From assembly GCA_041395105.1 (NCBI GenBank), contig JAWLBB010000002.1:248001-312000 (forward strand): DNA of 64,000 bases, given 5' to 3'. Shown here one piece after another: positions 18,021 to 26,420 of the stretch. Position 1 is the stretch's first letter; every line of letters begins with the position of its first letter. The translations under genes and the position numbers were made by a program. The notes under the pieces were generated by a model, which was given only the letters and a program-made list of their open reading frames with translations, searched no databases and had not been told where the DNA came from. Source of the stretch: Opitutaceae bacterium (GTDB lineage Bacteria; Verrucomicrobiota; Verrucomicrobiia; Opitutales; Opitutaceae).

Positions 18021-18091
18021 AACGTTTGGGTTAAGGGACGAAGTCTGCGGCAACCTTCGCGCCGACCGCAAGACGCCGGACCGCAATCAAC

Positions 18092-18109
18092 GTTACAATC
18101 AGGTTACAG
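18092..18109 (-). promoter_or_regulatory. Pho-box-like direct repeat upstream of pstS
   Basis: Reading toward pstS, the sequence is CTGTAAC-CTGA-TTGTAAC: two 7-base half sites with an 11-base repeat period. This is the architecture of PhoB-binding Pho boxes (consensus half site close to CTGTCAT, with CTGTAAC a known variant in other phyla). It lies 72 bases before the pstS ATG, in the expected place for activation under phosphate starvation. I see no clear -10 element after it. PhoB/PhoR are not in the window. Confidence 0.62.
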
Positions 18110-18140
18110 GAAGAAGTCCCGCTGGCAAACCGTCAAATCC

Positions 18141-20660
18141 CTAAGCGCCTTCGGATCTGTCGAGCTCGATCAGCCCGTTCAGGGTCTTGAAATGCTCCCT
18201 CACTGCCGAAGCTCCACCCGCAGAACCAACGATCTGATTGAACAGCTGCTGTTTCTCCCCCTTCAGGGCCTGAATCCGCTCCTCTATCGTCCCCGCCGTC
18301 ACCATCCGGTAGACAAAGACCGTCCGGGTCTGACCCAGCCGGTGCACTCGATCCACCGCCTGCTCCTCCACCGCCGGGTTCCACCAGGGATCCAGAAGAA
18401 ACACGTAGTCGGCCGCATGCAGGGTGATTCCGGTTCCCGCTGCCTTCAGGCTGACCAGGATGACCGCCGCTTCCTCGGATTCCTGGAAATCCTGAACCGG
18501 CTTCTGCCGATCCACGGTCGAACCGGTCAGCTCGAAGCGGACGAGGTCGGGAAATGTCCGCTCCAAGACCTCACGCACCCGGTTGAGCAGCATGACGAAC
18601 TGACTGAAGATGACGACTTTGTGCCCGTTGCCCAACGCTTCATCCAGTTTCTCCACCAGAAGGTTCAACTTGCCGCTTTCCGTTGGATCAACATCGAGCC
18701 AGGGCACAAGGCCCGGGTCGCAGCAGATCTGCCGGAGGCGGGTCAACAGGCTGAGGAATCCGAATGACTTCTCCTGAAGCGCCTTGTCAATGTCGTCACC
18801 AAGGCGGGACAGACCCTCCGAACAGACCCGGGCATATTCCCGCGTCTGCAGGTCGGTCAGGGGGCAGACCAGGGTGGATTCCACCTTCGGCGGCAGCTCC
18901 CGAGCGACCTGCGCCTTGGTCCGGCGCATCATGAAAGGGGCAAGCTGATCCCGCAACCGTCGGACAGTCGAGTCCCGATCACGACCCATGATTGACTCAA
19001 ACTGGCGTCGGGTTCCGAGGAGTCCGGGAAGGAGAAAGCGGAAGAGCGACCAGAGGTCGAGCTGACGATTCTCCAATGGTGTCCCGGTCAGAACCACCCG
19101 ATGGCGCGCCTGAATCTCAAAACAGGCATGGGTGACCTTGGCGTCAGGATTCTTGATGAACTGGCCTTCATCCAGGATGGCATAACCGAACGTCACCTGA
19201 TCGAGGATCGGACGATGATTGCGCAGCTGTGCATAACTCGCGATCCAGATCCCCGGTCGGGGGTCGACTGCAAAGTCGTTCTGTGCACTGAGAACCCGAA
19301 CCTCCAGCGCGGGAAAAAACCGACGGATCTCCTCCTGCCAGACCGGAACCACACTGGCCGGACAGACGACAAGATGGCGCGTCTCCGCAACCGGCCGGCT
19401 TGCGATCAGGCTGATCAGCTGGACCGTCTTGCCCAAACCCATTTCGTCCGCCAGCAATCCGTGGCAGTCGTGATCGCAGAGATGGGCCAGCCATTCGACT
19501 CCCCGCTTCTGGTAGGGCCGGAGAAAATCCGGAAGACCCGCCACCGGTCCAGGTCCCTGCGCAAGGGTTGTGCGCCAGGCCTCCAACTCTGGAGTGACGG
19601 TCACCTTTAACTCCGGATCGCCGAAGAGTGAAAACAGCAGATAGGGCGGTGGCGTTTCGAAATCCAACTTCCGCAACGAAGCGTTCCACTCCCGAACCCG
19701 GTCGAGCCGCTCCGGCTCAACCGAAACGATGCCGATTTCCGGGACGATCATCGCGCCTCCCGTCAACCGGGTAAGCGTCCGGATCTGCTTTCGGGAAAGA
19801 AGCTGTTCGCCCACCCGGAAAATCCATTCCAGGTCGAGTCCCGCATCCGCCCGGCGGCCAGCCCGGGCCTCAACCTCAACCCGGCGGATCCCGCCCTTCA
19901 GGCGGTCCACACTGGCATCCTGCTCGACCTTGAATCCTTTCTTCCAGACAGGCAGGACCTGGCCGACAAAATGAGGGATATCACTGAGATCACTGAGAAC
20001 AAAGGCCTGCCGTTCGACATCGAAATGGAAATGAGCCTTCCTCGCCTGTGCGGTCAGAGAGATCACCCTGCCACGCTCAGCCTGACTCGGTCCCGACCCG
20101 TTGCCATTGCCGTTCCTGTTGCCATTGCCGTTGACCGTGGTGGGAGCCAGGGCCGGTTCGCGTTTGCCTCCCAGATCCTCCCAGAAGGGTTCGCAGACCA
20201 GGCCATGCCGGGTCACTCTCAAGACAAGCACCATCGTCCTCGGGGGTCCGGGATCCTTGGCGTGAATGGACCCGTTCGTCCGAGTCGCCGCCGGCAAAGA
20301 TTCGTCCGTCTGATCCGACGGAACCACTGAGATCTCGTCTGCCACCAGTTCCTCGATCTCATGAAGTCCGGCCACCGCGATGGAATCCGCCAGAATCCGG
20401 TCCGAGGACGAAGAACGGACAACCAGGCCCCGGTCGCCCCACTCCACCACCGTGTACTCTTCCTTGCCCTCGATCTTGACGTGAATGACCGCGTCACGGC
20501 CACTCAACTCGATCTCCCGGATGCCTCCCTCCCGATAGAGCAGGCGCCCTCGACGGAGGTGATCATCCGGGAAATGGGAATCCCAGGGATTCACGAGTTT
20601 TCCGAACCAAAACTCGAGCGAATCCTGTGTGTAGACTCTCTTGGGACCGTGAATCTGCAT
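18141..20660 (-). CDS. SNF2/RapA-family DNA-dependent ATPase (helicase-like)
   Basis: This 839-residue protein belongs to the SWI2/SNF2 superfamily of DNA- or RNA-polymerase-remodelling ATPases. The N-terminal 360 residues are poorly conserved and contain an Asn/Gly-rich linker (VNGNGNRNGNGNGSG). The motor begins near residue 400 with FLRPYQKRGVEWLAHL. It has motif I LLADEMGLGKTVQL, motif II DEGQFIKNP, motif III LTGTPLENR, motif IV VVIFSQFVMLLNRV, motif V LVSLKAAGTGITL and motif VI QAVDRVHRLGQTRTVFVYRM. All ATPase motifs are intact. I chose the ATG at 20660 rather than 20756. No zinc-binding SWIM motif was recognised. The nucleic-acid target is unknown. Confidence 0.9.
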   Translation of the reverse strand: MQIHGPKRVYTQDSLEFWFGKLVNPWDSHFPDDHLRRGRLLYREGGIREIELSGRDAVIHVKIEGKEEYTVVEWGDRGLVVRSSSSDRILADSIAVAGLHEIEELVADEISVVPSDQTDESLPAATRTNGSIHAKDPGPPRTMVLVLRVTRHGLVCEPFWEDLGGKREPALAPTTVNGNGNRNGNGNGSGPSQAERGRVISLTAQARKAHFHFDVERQAFVLSDLSDIPHFVGQVLPVWKKGFKVEQDASVDRLKGGIRRVEVEARAGRRADAGLDLEWIFRVGEQLLSRKQIRTLTRLTGGAMIVPEIGIVSVEPERLDRVREWNASLRKLDFETPPPYLLFSLFGDPELKVTVTPELEAWRTTLAQGPGPVAGLPDFLRPYQKRGVEWLAHLCDHDCHGLLADEMGLGKTVQLISLIASRPVAETRHLVVCPASVVPVWQEEIRRFFPALEVRVLSAQNDFAVDPRPGIWIASYAQLRNHRPILDQVTFGYAILDEGQFIKNPDAKVTHACFEIQARHRVVLTGTPLENRQLDLWSLFRFLLPGLLGTRRQFESIMGRDRDSTVRRLRDQLAPFMMRRTKAQVARELPPKVESTLVCPLTDLQTREYARVCSEGLSRLGDDIDKALQEKSFGFLSLLTRLRQICCDPGLVPWLDVDPTESGKLNLLVEKLDEALGNGHKVVIFSQFVMLLNRVREVLERTFPDLVRFELTGSTVDRQKPVQDFQESEEAAVILVSLKAAGTGITLHAADYVFLLDPWWNPAVEEQAVDRVHRLGQTRTVFVYRMVTAGTIEERIQALKGEKQQLFNQIVGSAGGASAVREHFKTLNGLIELDRSEGA

Positions 20661-20828
20661 CGACAAAACGAAGAATCGTAGACCCCTGCATGCCCCCCGC
20701 AACCCTTTTTGAAGAAAACTCCCGATCTGGATTTCAACGGCCAAAAAACATCGCATGCGTTTTGATTCGCATCGGATCCTGCCTCATTCTTTATCCAATC
20801 CGCAGGCCCGCTCCCCGAAGACCTCATC

Positions 20829-21557
20829 ATGAACACGTTCCTCAAGTCCATCCGGACCGCCTTCTTCGCCGGAGTCGTCCTTCTGGCGCCTCTTGGCATC
20901 ACACTCCTGGTTTTTTCATGGCTGGTCGAAAAAATCGGCGGACGCTTCCGGACCTATTTCTTCTTCTTCCTGCCCGACACCCTCCTCGACCGCGCCAATC
21001 TGGTCATTCTCTGGAATATCCTGGCGACCGTCATGGTCCTGGTCCTCATCACCACCCTGGGATACCTTTCGCGCTACTTTATCGGTCGCTACGCCATCCG
21101 CATTGCCGAACGCATCGTCCGGACCGTCCCTTTCGTCAATGCGCTTTACGCCTCGGTCAAACAGATCATCGAGACATTCAGCAGCCAGAATCGCGCCGTC
21201 TTTCAAAAGGTGGTGCTGGTCGAGTTCCCCCGGAAAGGTGTCTATGCCCTCGGTTTCCTCACCAGTCGGACCAAGGGCGAGATCCAGGTCAGAACCCAGG
21301 CCGAGATCCTGAATGTATTCGTCCCGACCACTCCAAACCCGACAAGCGGTTTCCTCGTCATGTTTCCCTCCGAACAGGTCACAGAATTGTCCATGTCCGT
21401 CTCCGAAGGCATGAAGGTCATCATCTCCGGCGGCGCCCTTGTCCCGGTCTGGAACCCGGAGCTCGGCCGCTCCGTCGAGACTCCGATCACCACCCCGCAC
21501 CAGGCCCCTCCCCCACCGTCGGACGAACCGGCCGCCGATCATGCCCGGGGCGATTGA
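20829..21557 (+). CDS. DUF502 family integral membrane protein
   Basis: The 242-residue product has two hydrophobic segments near the N-terminus: IRTAFFAGVVLLAPLGITLLVFSWLV at residues 8-33 and NILATVMVLVLITTLGYLSRYFIG at about 62-85. A soluble domain follows, with the DUF502 hallmark blocks RIVRTVPFVNALYASVKQI, FQKVVLVEFPRKGVYALGFLT and PTSGFLVMFPSEQV. DUF502 proteins are widespread in bacteria and plants, with no established biochemical role. It is transcribed divergently from the SNF2 gene, and the following gene starts inside its last 17 bases, so the two are probably translationally coupled. Confidence 0.9.
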   Translation: MNTFLKSIRTAFFAGVVLLAPLGITLLVFSWLVEKIGGRFRTYFFFFLPDTLLDRANLVILWNILATVMVLVLITTLGYLSRYFIGRYAIRIAERIVRTVPFVNALYASVKQIIETFSSQNRAVFQKVVLVEFPRKGVYALGFLTSRTKGEIQVRTQAEILNVFVPTTPNPTSGFLVMFPSEQVTELSMSVSEGMKVIISGGALVPVWNPELGRSVETPITTPHQAPPPPSDEPAADHARGD

Positions 21558-22161
21558 ATCGATCGAGGGAACCGTCCTGCTGCGGGAAATCACCGGAGAG
21601 AGCTTTGACCGGATCACCGTCCTATCGCCCACCGACGGCATTGTAACCTTCCTCCACCGGCGCTCGCGGAAGAGCGCGACAAACAGTCCCCTAGATCTCT
21701 TCGACCGGATCAGCGTCACCGTGGAGCTCAAGGACGCCGGCACCCTCCGCTTCAGCCGGGAGGTCCGGATTCTCCAGCGTCGCCCCGGACTCGGACATCG
21801 CTATGAAGGACTGAGCGAAGCCTGCCGATACGCCCGTCTCCTCACGGTAAACCCCGTGCATGAGGACACCCGCAAAGTCGTAGCCGACCTCCTCAACCGG
21901 GCTCTCGACGCCTGGGAGCGTGGGGACCGAGCGGATATCGTGGCCGTCAAATGTCTCTTTCTCTTCGCCCGAACCGAAGGCTATCCGGTCCGTGAGGAAT
22001 GGCACCGGCTCCTGAGCCATAGTGATCGCAGCGCCGCAACCCGGCTTCTCAACCATCGGACAGGCGAAGTCGACCTTGACCCCTCCAGGGTCGGGTCAAT
22101 CCGTCGAAGCCTCGAGCACTACCTGCAATACCACACCGAAATCCGGATCGATCCTCTCTAG
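21541..22161 (+). CDS. RecO-like DNA repair protein (tentative)
   Basis: The 206-residue product begins with a likely OB-fold: SIEGTVLLREITGESFDRIT, then LSPTDGIVTFLHRRSRKS. A helical region with YEGLSEACRYARLLTVNPV follows. The order of an N-terminal OB-fold, basic loop and helical bundle resembles RecO, which anneals SSB-coated DNA in the RecFOR pathway. The zinc-binding cysteines of many RecO proteins are absent, and the identity is low by eye. Start at the ATG 21541, inside the end of the DUF502 gene. An XPD-type helicase follows 78 bases later, which fits a DNA-repair context. Confidence 0.5.
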   Translation: MPGAIESIEGTVLLREITGESFDRITVLSPTDGIVTFLHRRSRKSATNSPLDLFDRISVTVELKDAGTLRFSREVRILQRRPGLGHRYEGLSEACRYARLLTVNPVHEDTRKVVADLLNRALDAWERGDRADIVAVKCLFLFARTEGYPVREEWHRLLSHSDRSAATRLLNHRTGEVDLDPSRVGSIRRSLEHYLQYHTEIRIDPL

Positions 22162-22239
22162 AAGAGGTCTTTCATTCTCCTGATTGTCATGTCCTCCTCC
22201 CTTCCGTGTTGCGCAATCGCGACAGCCTGAACCGGTCCC

Positions 22240-24585
22240 GTGCAAATTGATCTCCATGCCCGAAAGGTCACCCTCGCCGTCGGCGAGTGGGCTGATCTCA
22301 ACTTCGGCCCCACCCGCTCTGAAGCCGGTCGAGCCGGCCTCTGGAGGGCGCGCCTTGGTCAGGCCTGGCACATCGAGATGCAGGAACAGACCCTTCGTTC
22401 CGCTCCCGATGCCCGGTTCGAAGTCCCGATCACCGGAGACCTGCTCAGAGGCAACTGGACCATTGGTTTCAATGGACGGATCGACCAGGTCATCGATCGC
22501 CCCGACCGCACCCGCCTGCGGGAGATCAAGACAGTCCGCACCCCCCTTCCCGCACCGGGCAGTGAACTGAGGGCCCGCCACCAATCCTATTTCCGGCAAC
22601 TGGTCGCCTACCGCACCCTTGCCCGGGGCTCCCCGGAGTTCGCCACCCGGGAGATTGAAGCGGAGCTGGTCTTCATCGACATCGACTCCGGCATCACCCA
22701 GACCGTCGAGCTCACGACCGAAGATGAGAAAGATTTCGAATCCCGCATCGACGCCCTCCTCCATTTTGTCGAAAGTCGCCGCGACGGCCTCGAACGTCTC
22801 GCTGCTCTTCACTTTGCCCCCGCCTTTGCCCATCCGCGTCCGGGTCAGGAATCCATCCAGCAGGAACTCCGCGAAGCAGGACGCGCCTCTCGCCTCGTCT
22901 GCTTTGAGGCGCCCACCGGCTACGGCAAGACCGGCAGCATCCTCGAATACGCCCTCCATGAACTCCAGGCCGGCCACGTTACCCGTGTCATCTACCTGAC
23001 AGGCAAGTCCACCGGCCAGCTCCAGGTCACCCGTCAACTCGATCAGATGCTCGGCGACCCGCCCGGCGCACGGCGCTGGCAGATGCGGAGCAAGGCCGAG
23101 CACTGCATCAACGATGTCTACCATTGTTTCAGCGATTGCTGCCCCTATCTCGACGGACAGGAGGAGAGATGGCCGGACAGCGGGTTGGCCACCCGTCTGA
23201 CCGCCATTGACTTTCCCCGCTCCCTCGAGGCTGTCCGGGACATCGGCCGTGATGCCCGCGTCTGTCCCTACGAAATCACCCGGGCCGCGCTTCCGCTGAA
23301 TGAGATCTGGGTCGGCGATTACAATTACCTGTTCGCTCCCGCCAACCGGGGCATGTTCGACGCCATACCCGGCTACAATCCCTCCGAAACCCTCCTCATT
23401 GTCGACGAGGCCCACAATCTGCCCGGTCGGGTGGCCGACAGTCACTCTGTCGCGGTCGATGCCTCCGGAGCCCAGGAGACACTCTCCGCCCTGGAGGATA
23501 TCGGCGCCTCCAAAGGTCTCCGTCACTCCTGGCGCGAGTGGACCCTCTTCCTGTCTCTCCTCAAGGCGGTCGAATCCCTCGACCCGTTCCAGGAGGCCGA
23601 AATCCGCGATCTGCTCGGAGCCGTCGGCCGGGAGATTGAACGCACGCCACCCGACTTCGCGACCCTGGGCCCCCGGGCCTGCGAGACCTTGTTCCAAAGT
23701 CTCGAGCTGGTTCACCCGTCCGAAAGCATTCCGCTTCCCCGACTGTGGTGGAGTCCCGCCAATGGCAGCCTCGAATCCACCTGCCTCGACGCCGCCGAGG
23801 CCATCCGGGAAACCCTCGATCCCTTCAGGCAGGTTCTCTTTCTCTCGGCCACGCTCAGTCCGATCGATGACTTTGCCGAACGCTGTGGACTGAAGAATTC
23901 CACCCACGAGCAGCCCTTTCACCTTGTCGCACAGACGCCGTGGCGCACCGGTGCCTATCGAGTGGCCGTGGATCTCCGGGTCGATACCCGCTACCGCCAA
24001 CGGGAACACCATCTTCCAACCACATCCGCCACCATCGCAGCCCTGCACGAGCACCTCCCCGGGCCGGTGGCCGCCTTTTTCCCCTCCTACGCTTACGCCC
24101 GGGCGGCCGAACGCGACCTCGCCCGGTCCCAGCCCCTCCTGAGGGTCAGCATGCAGCGGGCCCGCCAGACGCTGGCCGAGCAGAACACATTCATCGAGGA
24201 AGCCCTCGCTTTCTCCGACGTTCTCCTGCTCGTTCTCGGAAGCGGCTACGCCGAGGGCATCGACCTGCTCGGCGGACGGGTCGGATCGGCCCTGGTGGCC
24301 GGTCCCGCCCTGCCGGAAGTCAATGCCATCCAGGAAGCCCGCCTCGGTCTTCACCGACACGAACCCCGGGAAGTCGGCTTTCGCCGCGTCTTCCAGATCC
24401 CCGGCATGCAGAAAGTCAATCAGGCGATCGGACGCCTCGTCCGCGCCCCCGGACAACGGGCCCGAATCGTTCTTCACTGCCGCCGCTTCTCCGAAGCAAG
24501 CTACCATGACCTGCTTGATCCCGAATACCGCAACGGCACCTGGCTCACTGACGACGATGCTTTCGTCAATTGGCTGAGGGAATAG
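22240..24585 (+). CDS. XPD/DinG-type Fe-S helicase with N-terminal PD-(D/E)XK nuclease-like domain
   Basis: This 781-residue protein joins two modules. Residues about 70-130 match a PD-(D/E)XK nuclease core of the RecB/Cas4 type: Asp82 in GRID, Glu95-Ile-Lys97 and Gln120-Leu-Val-Ala-Tyr124. The rest is an SF2 helicase of the Rad3/XPD/DinG group. Walker A APTGYGKT lies at about 224-231 and VDEAHN at about 388-393. Four cysteines placed as for the 4Fe-4S cluster (Cys289, 296, 300 or 301, and 342) lie between them. Late motifs include VLGSGYAEGIDLLGG and QAIGRLVRAPGQRARIVL. It probably acts in DNA repair or in processing of recombination intermediates. The start is a GTG at 22240. Confidence 0.85.
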   Translation: MQIDLHARKVTLAVGEWADLNFGPTRSEAGRAGLWRARLGQAWHIEMQEQTLRSAPDARFEVPITGDLLRGNWTIGFNGRIDQVIDRPDRTRLREIKTVRTPLPAPGSELRARHQSYFRQLVAYRTLARGSPEFATREIEAELVFIDIDSGITQTVELTTEDEKDFESRIDALLHFVESRRDGLERLAALHFAPAFAHPRPGQESIQQELREAGRASRLVCFEAPTGYGKTGSILEYALHELQAGHVTRVIYLTGKSTGQLQVTRQLDQMLGDPPGARRWQMRSKAEHCINDVYHCFSDCCPYLDGQEERWPDSGLATRLTAIDFPRSLEAVRDIGRDARVCPYEITRAALPLNEIWVGDYNYLFAPANRGMFDAIPGYNPSETLLIVDEAHNLPGRVADSHSVAVDASGAQETLSALEDIGASKGLRHSWREWTLFLSLLKAVESLDPFQEAEIRDLLGAVGREIERTPPDFATLGPRACETLFQSLELVHPSESIPLPRLWWSPANGSLESTCLDAAEAIRETLDPFRQVLFLSATLSPIDDFAERCGLKNSTHEQPFHLVAQTPWRTGAYRVAVDLRVDTRYRQREHHLPTTSATIAALHEHLPGPVAAFFPSYAYARAAERDLARSQPLLRVSMQRARQTLAEQNTFIEEALAFSDVLLLVLGSGYAEGIDLLGGRVGSALVAGPALPEVNAIQEARLGLHRHEPREVGFRRVFQIPGMQKVNQAIGRLVRAPGQRARIVLHCRRFSEASYHDLLDPEYRNGTWLTDDDAFVNWLRE

Positions 24586-24592
24586 GGAGACC

Positions 24593-24621
24593 GTCTGGAA
24601 GGGCGCCGGGCCATTCCAGAC
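24593..24621. terminator. Hairpin between convergent helicase and ABC permease genes
   Basis: GTCTGGAA (24593-24600) pairs with TTCCAGAC (24614-24621), with further GGC/GCC pairing inside the 13-base loop. It lies in the 64-base gap between two converging genes. There is no T-run on either strand, so this is a candidate transcription barrier rather than a standard terminator. Confidence 0.4.
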
Positions 24622-24649
24622 AGACACCCACTGCCCTGTCGCCCGGTGG

Positions 24650-25516
24650 TCAGCCCTTGACACCGGTCGAAGCGACGCCTTCGACAAAGCGGCGCTGGGC
24701 CACGACAAAGAGGATGATGACCGGCAGGACCATGATGGCGGCGAGGGCCATGACAAGTTGCCACGGGACCTGCCCGGCACTGCCCCCGGTCAGCTGTTCC
24801 GCGCGGGCAATGAAATAGAGCAGGCCGACGGGCAATGTGTAGGCGGATTCGCTGTGCAGATAAACGAGCGGGTTGAAGAGATCGTTCCAACTCCAGAGGA
24901 AAGTGAAGAGCACAACGGTGAGCACCGCCGGGAGACTCATCGGAACTACAAGTGTCCAGAGGATGGTCCACTCCGAGGCTCCATCCAGCCGCGCCGCCTC
25001 GATCAGACTCCGCGGAATCGTGCGAAAGAACTGCCGCAGAAGGAAAATGCCGAAGACATTTCCGCCGAGCCAGGCAGGCAATACCAGCGGCATGAATGTA
25101 TTGACCCATCCCAACGCCGCATAGGCATTGAAGAGGGGGATGATCGTCACTTGGGCCGGCAACATCAGGGTGGACAGCAGAAGGCCGAAGAGCAGATTGC
25201 GGTGCCGCACTTCGTAGTAGGCAAACGCGTAGGCGGCCGGGCAACAGGTGATCACTGTCCCGGCAATCACCATGACCGCGACGAAGGCGGAGTTGAGGAA
25301 GAAACGGGAGTAGGCAAAGCCCTGCCAAACCATCAGGTAATTGCCCCACTGCGGCAGGGCCGGCAGCAATGGGGGCGGATTGCGCAGGATCTCGGGAAAG
25401 GATTTCAGACTGGTGACCAGCATCCATCCCAAAGGCAGAACCATGGCCAGCCCGCCAAAGGCAAGCGTTGCGGTCAGCAACAGACCGGTGCGACGGGGGT
25501 GGCGGTGTTCCATCAT
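24650..25516 (-). CDS. Carbohydrate ABC transporter permease, MalG/UgpE type
   Basis: This 288-residue inner-membrane protein is one of two permeases of a CUT1-type sugar importer. It has about six membrane segments, starting with LLLTATLAFGGLAMVLPLGWMLVTSLK. The coupling loop reads RSLIEAARLDGASEWTILWTLVVPMSLPA, a textbook EAA motif. It is the last gene of a three-gene operon (binding protein, MalF-type permease, MalG-type permease), 7 bases after its partner. No ATPase gene is present in the cluster; CUT1 systems often share a distant MsmK/UgpC-like ATPase. The sugar is unknown. Confidence 0.93.
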   Translation of the reverse strand: MMEHRHPRRTGLLLTATLAFGGLAMVLPLGWMLVTSLKSFPEILRNPPPLLPALPQWGNYLMVWQGFAYSRFFLNSAFVAVMVIAGTVITCCPAAYAFAYYEVRHRNLLFGLLLSTLMLPAQVTIIPLFNAYAALGWVNTFMPLVLPAWLGGNVFGIFLLRQFFRTIPRSLIEAARLDGASEWTILWTLVVPMSLPAVLTVVLFTFLWSWNDLFNPLVYLHSESAYTLPVGLLYFIARAEQLTGGSAGQVPWQLVMALAAIMVLPVIILFVVAQRRFVEGVASTGVKG

Positions 25517-25523
25517 AGCCCTT

Positions 25524-26420
25524 TCAGTCTCCGTAATGCACCCAGCGACGGCCGAGGTGGAAATTGAGCCAGGTGATCAGTACGATGCTCGCGAAGAGCA
25601 GCCAGGCCATTGCGCTTGCGAGTCCCATGTGGAAGTAGGTGAAGGCCTGTTGGTAGAGATTGAGTCCGAAAAACAGCGTGGCCCGTGCCGGCCCCCCGGG
25701 AACAAGGCCCTGGGCCGCACCAAATGCGTAGGCCAGATCGAAAACCTTGAGCGCACCGATGATCCCCATGATGAGGTTGAAAAAGAGGATGGGCGAGATG
25801 AGCGGCAGCGTGACATGGCGGAACCGAGTCCATGCGCCGGCTCCGTCGATATGAGCCGCTTCGTAGAGTTCGCGAGGCACTGTCTGCAATCCACCCAGGA
25901 AAATCACCATGGGATAACCGAACCCCCACAGGCTGATGAGCACCACTACCGGAAGTGCCCACCATTGCGAGGTCGTCCAGGCGGGACCGACGATTCCTGC
26001 CATCGCCAGCAGTCGGTTGAGCAACCCGCCGTCGGCCTGGAAGATGTAGACGAATACCGCGACGCTGGCCGCCTGCGGCAGGATTGACGGAAGAAAATAG
26101 ATGGCCCGCCACAGTCCACGACCGCGCACCGGCTCGTTGAGCAGGAGCGCCACGCCGAGTGCCGAGGCGACAATCAGCGGCACCTGCACGACGGTGAAGA
26201 GCAGCGTAACCTTCACCGATGGCCAGAAGGACGGGTCCGCCATGACAAGGTAGACGTAATTCCGAAAACCGATGAAACGCGGTGGCGCGACCACGTCGTA
26301 GGAGCAGAAGCTCAGCCAGAGTGAATAAAGCATCGGCCACAGGCTGAAAAGCACAAATCCCGCCAGGGCGGGGCCGGTGAAAAGCCAGAACCACAACAAC
26401 TGCGATCGGCGGGTATTCAT
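25524..26420 (-). CDS. Carbohydrate ABC transporter permease, MalF/UgpA type
   Basis: The 298-residue product is the second permease of the CUT1 importer. It has six predicted membrane segments, the first being LLWFWLFTGPALAGFVLFSLWPMLYSLWLSF. The coupling loop is RELYEAAHIDGAGAWTRFRHVTLPLISP, containing the EAA-type pattern. Its start overlaps the stop of the binding-protein gene by 4 bases (ATGA), indicating translational coupling. Together with the neighbours it forms one importer. Confidence 0.93.
   Translation of the reverse strand: MNTRRSQLLWFWLFTGPALAGFVLFSLWPMLYSLWLSFCSYDVVAPPRFIGFRNYVYLVMADPSFWPSVKVTLLFTVVQVPLIVASALGVALLLNEPVRGRGLWRAIYFLPSILPQAASVAVFVYIFQADGGLLNRLLAMAGIVGPAWTTSQWWALPVVVLISLWGFGYPMVIFLGGLQTVPRELYEAAHIDGAGAWTRFRHVTLPLISPILFFNLIMGIIGALKVFDLAYAFGAAQGLVPGGPARATLFFGLNLYQQAFTYFHMGLASAMAWLLFASIVLITWLNFHLGRRWVHYGD

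Noticed and set aside
22096..24780. 894-residue open frame on the minus strand
   Set aside because: It is a shadow of the XPD-type helicase in GC-rich codon bias; composition is Gly/Glu/Ala-rich with no family motif, and it spans the end of several unrelated genes.
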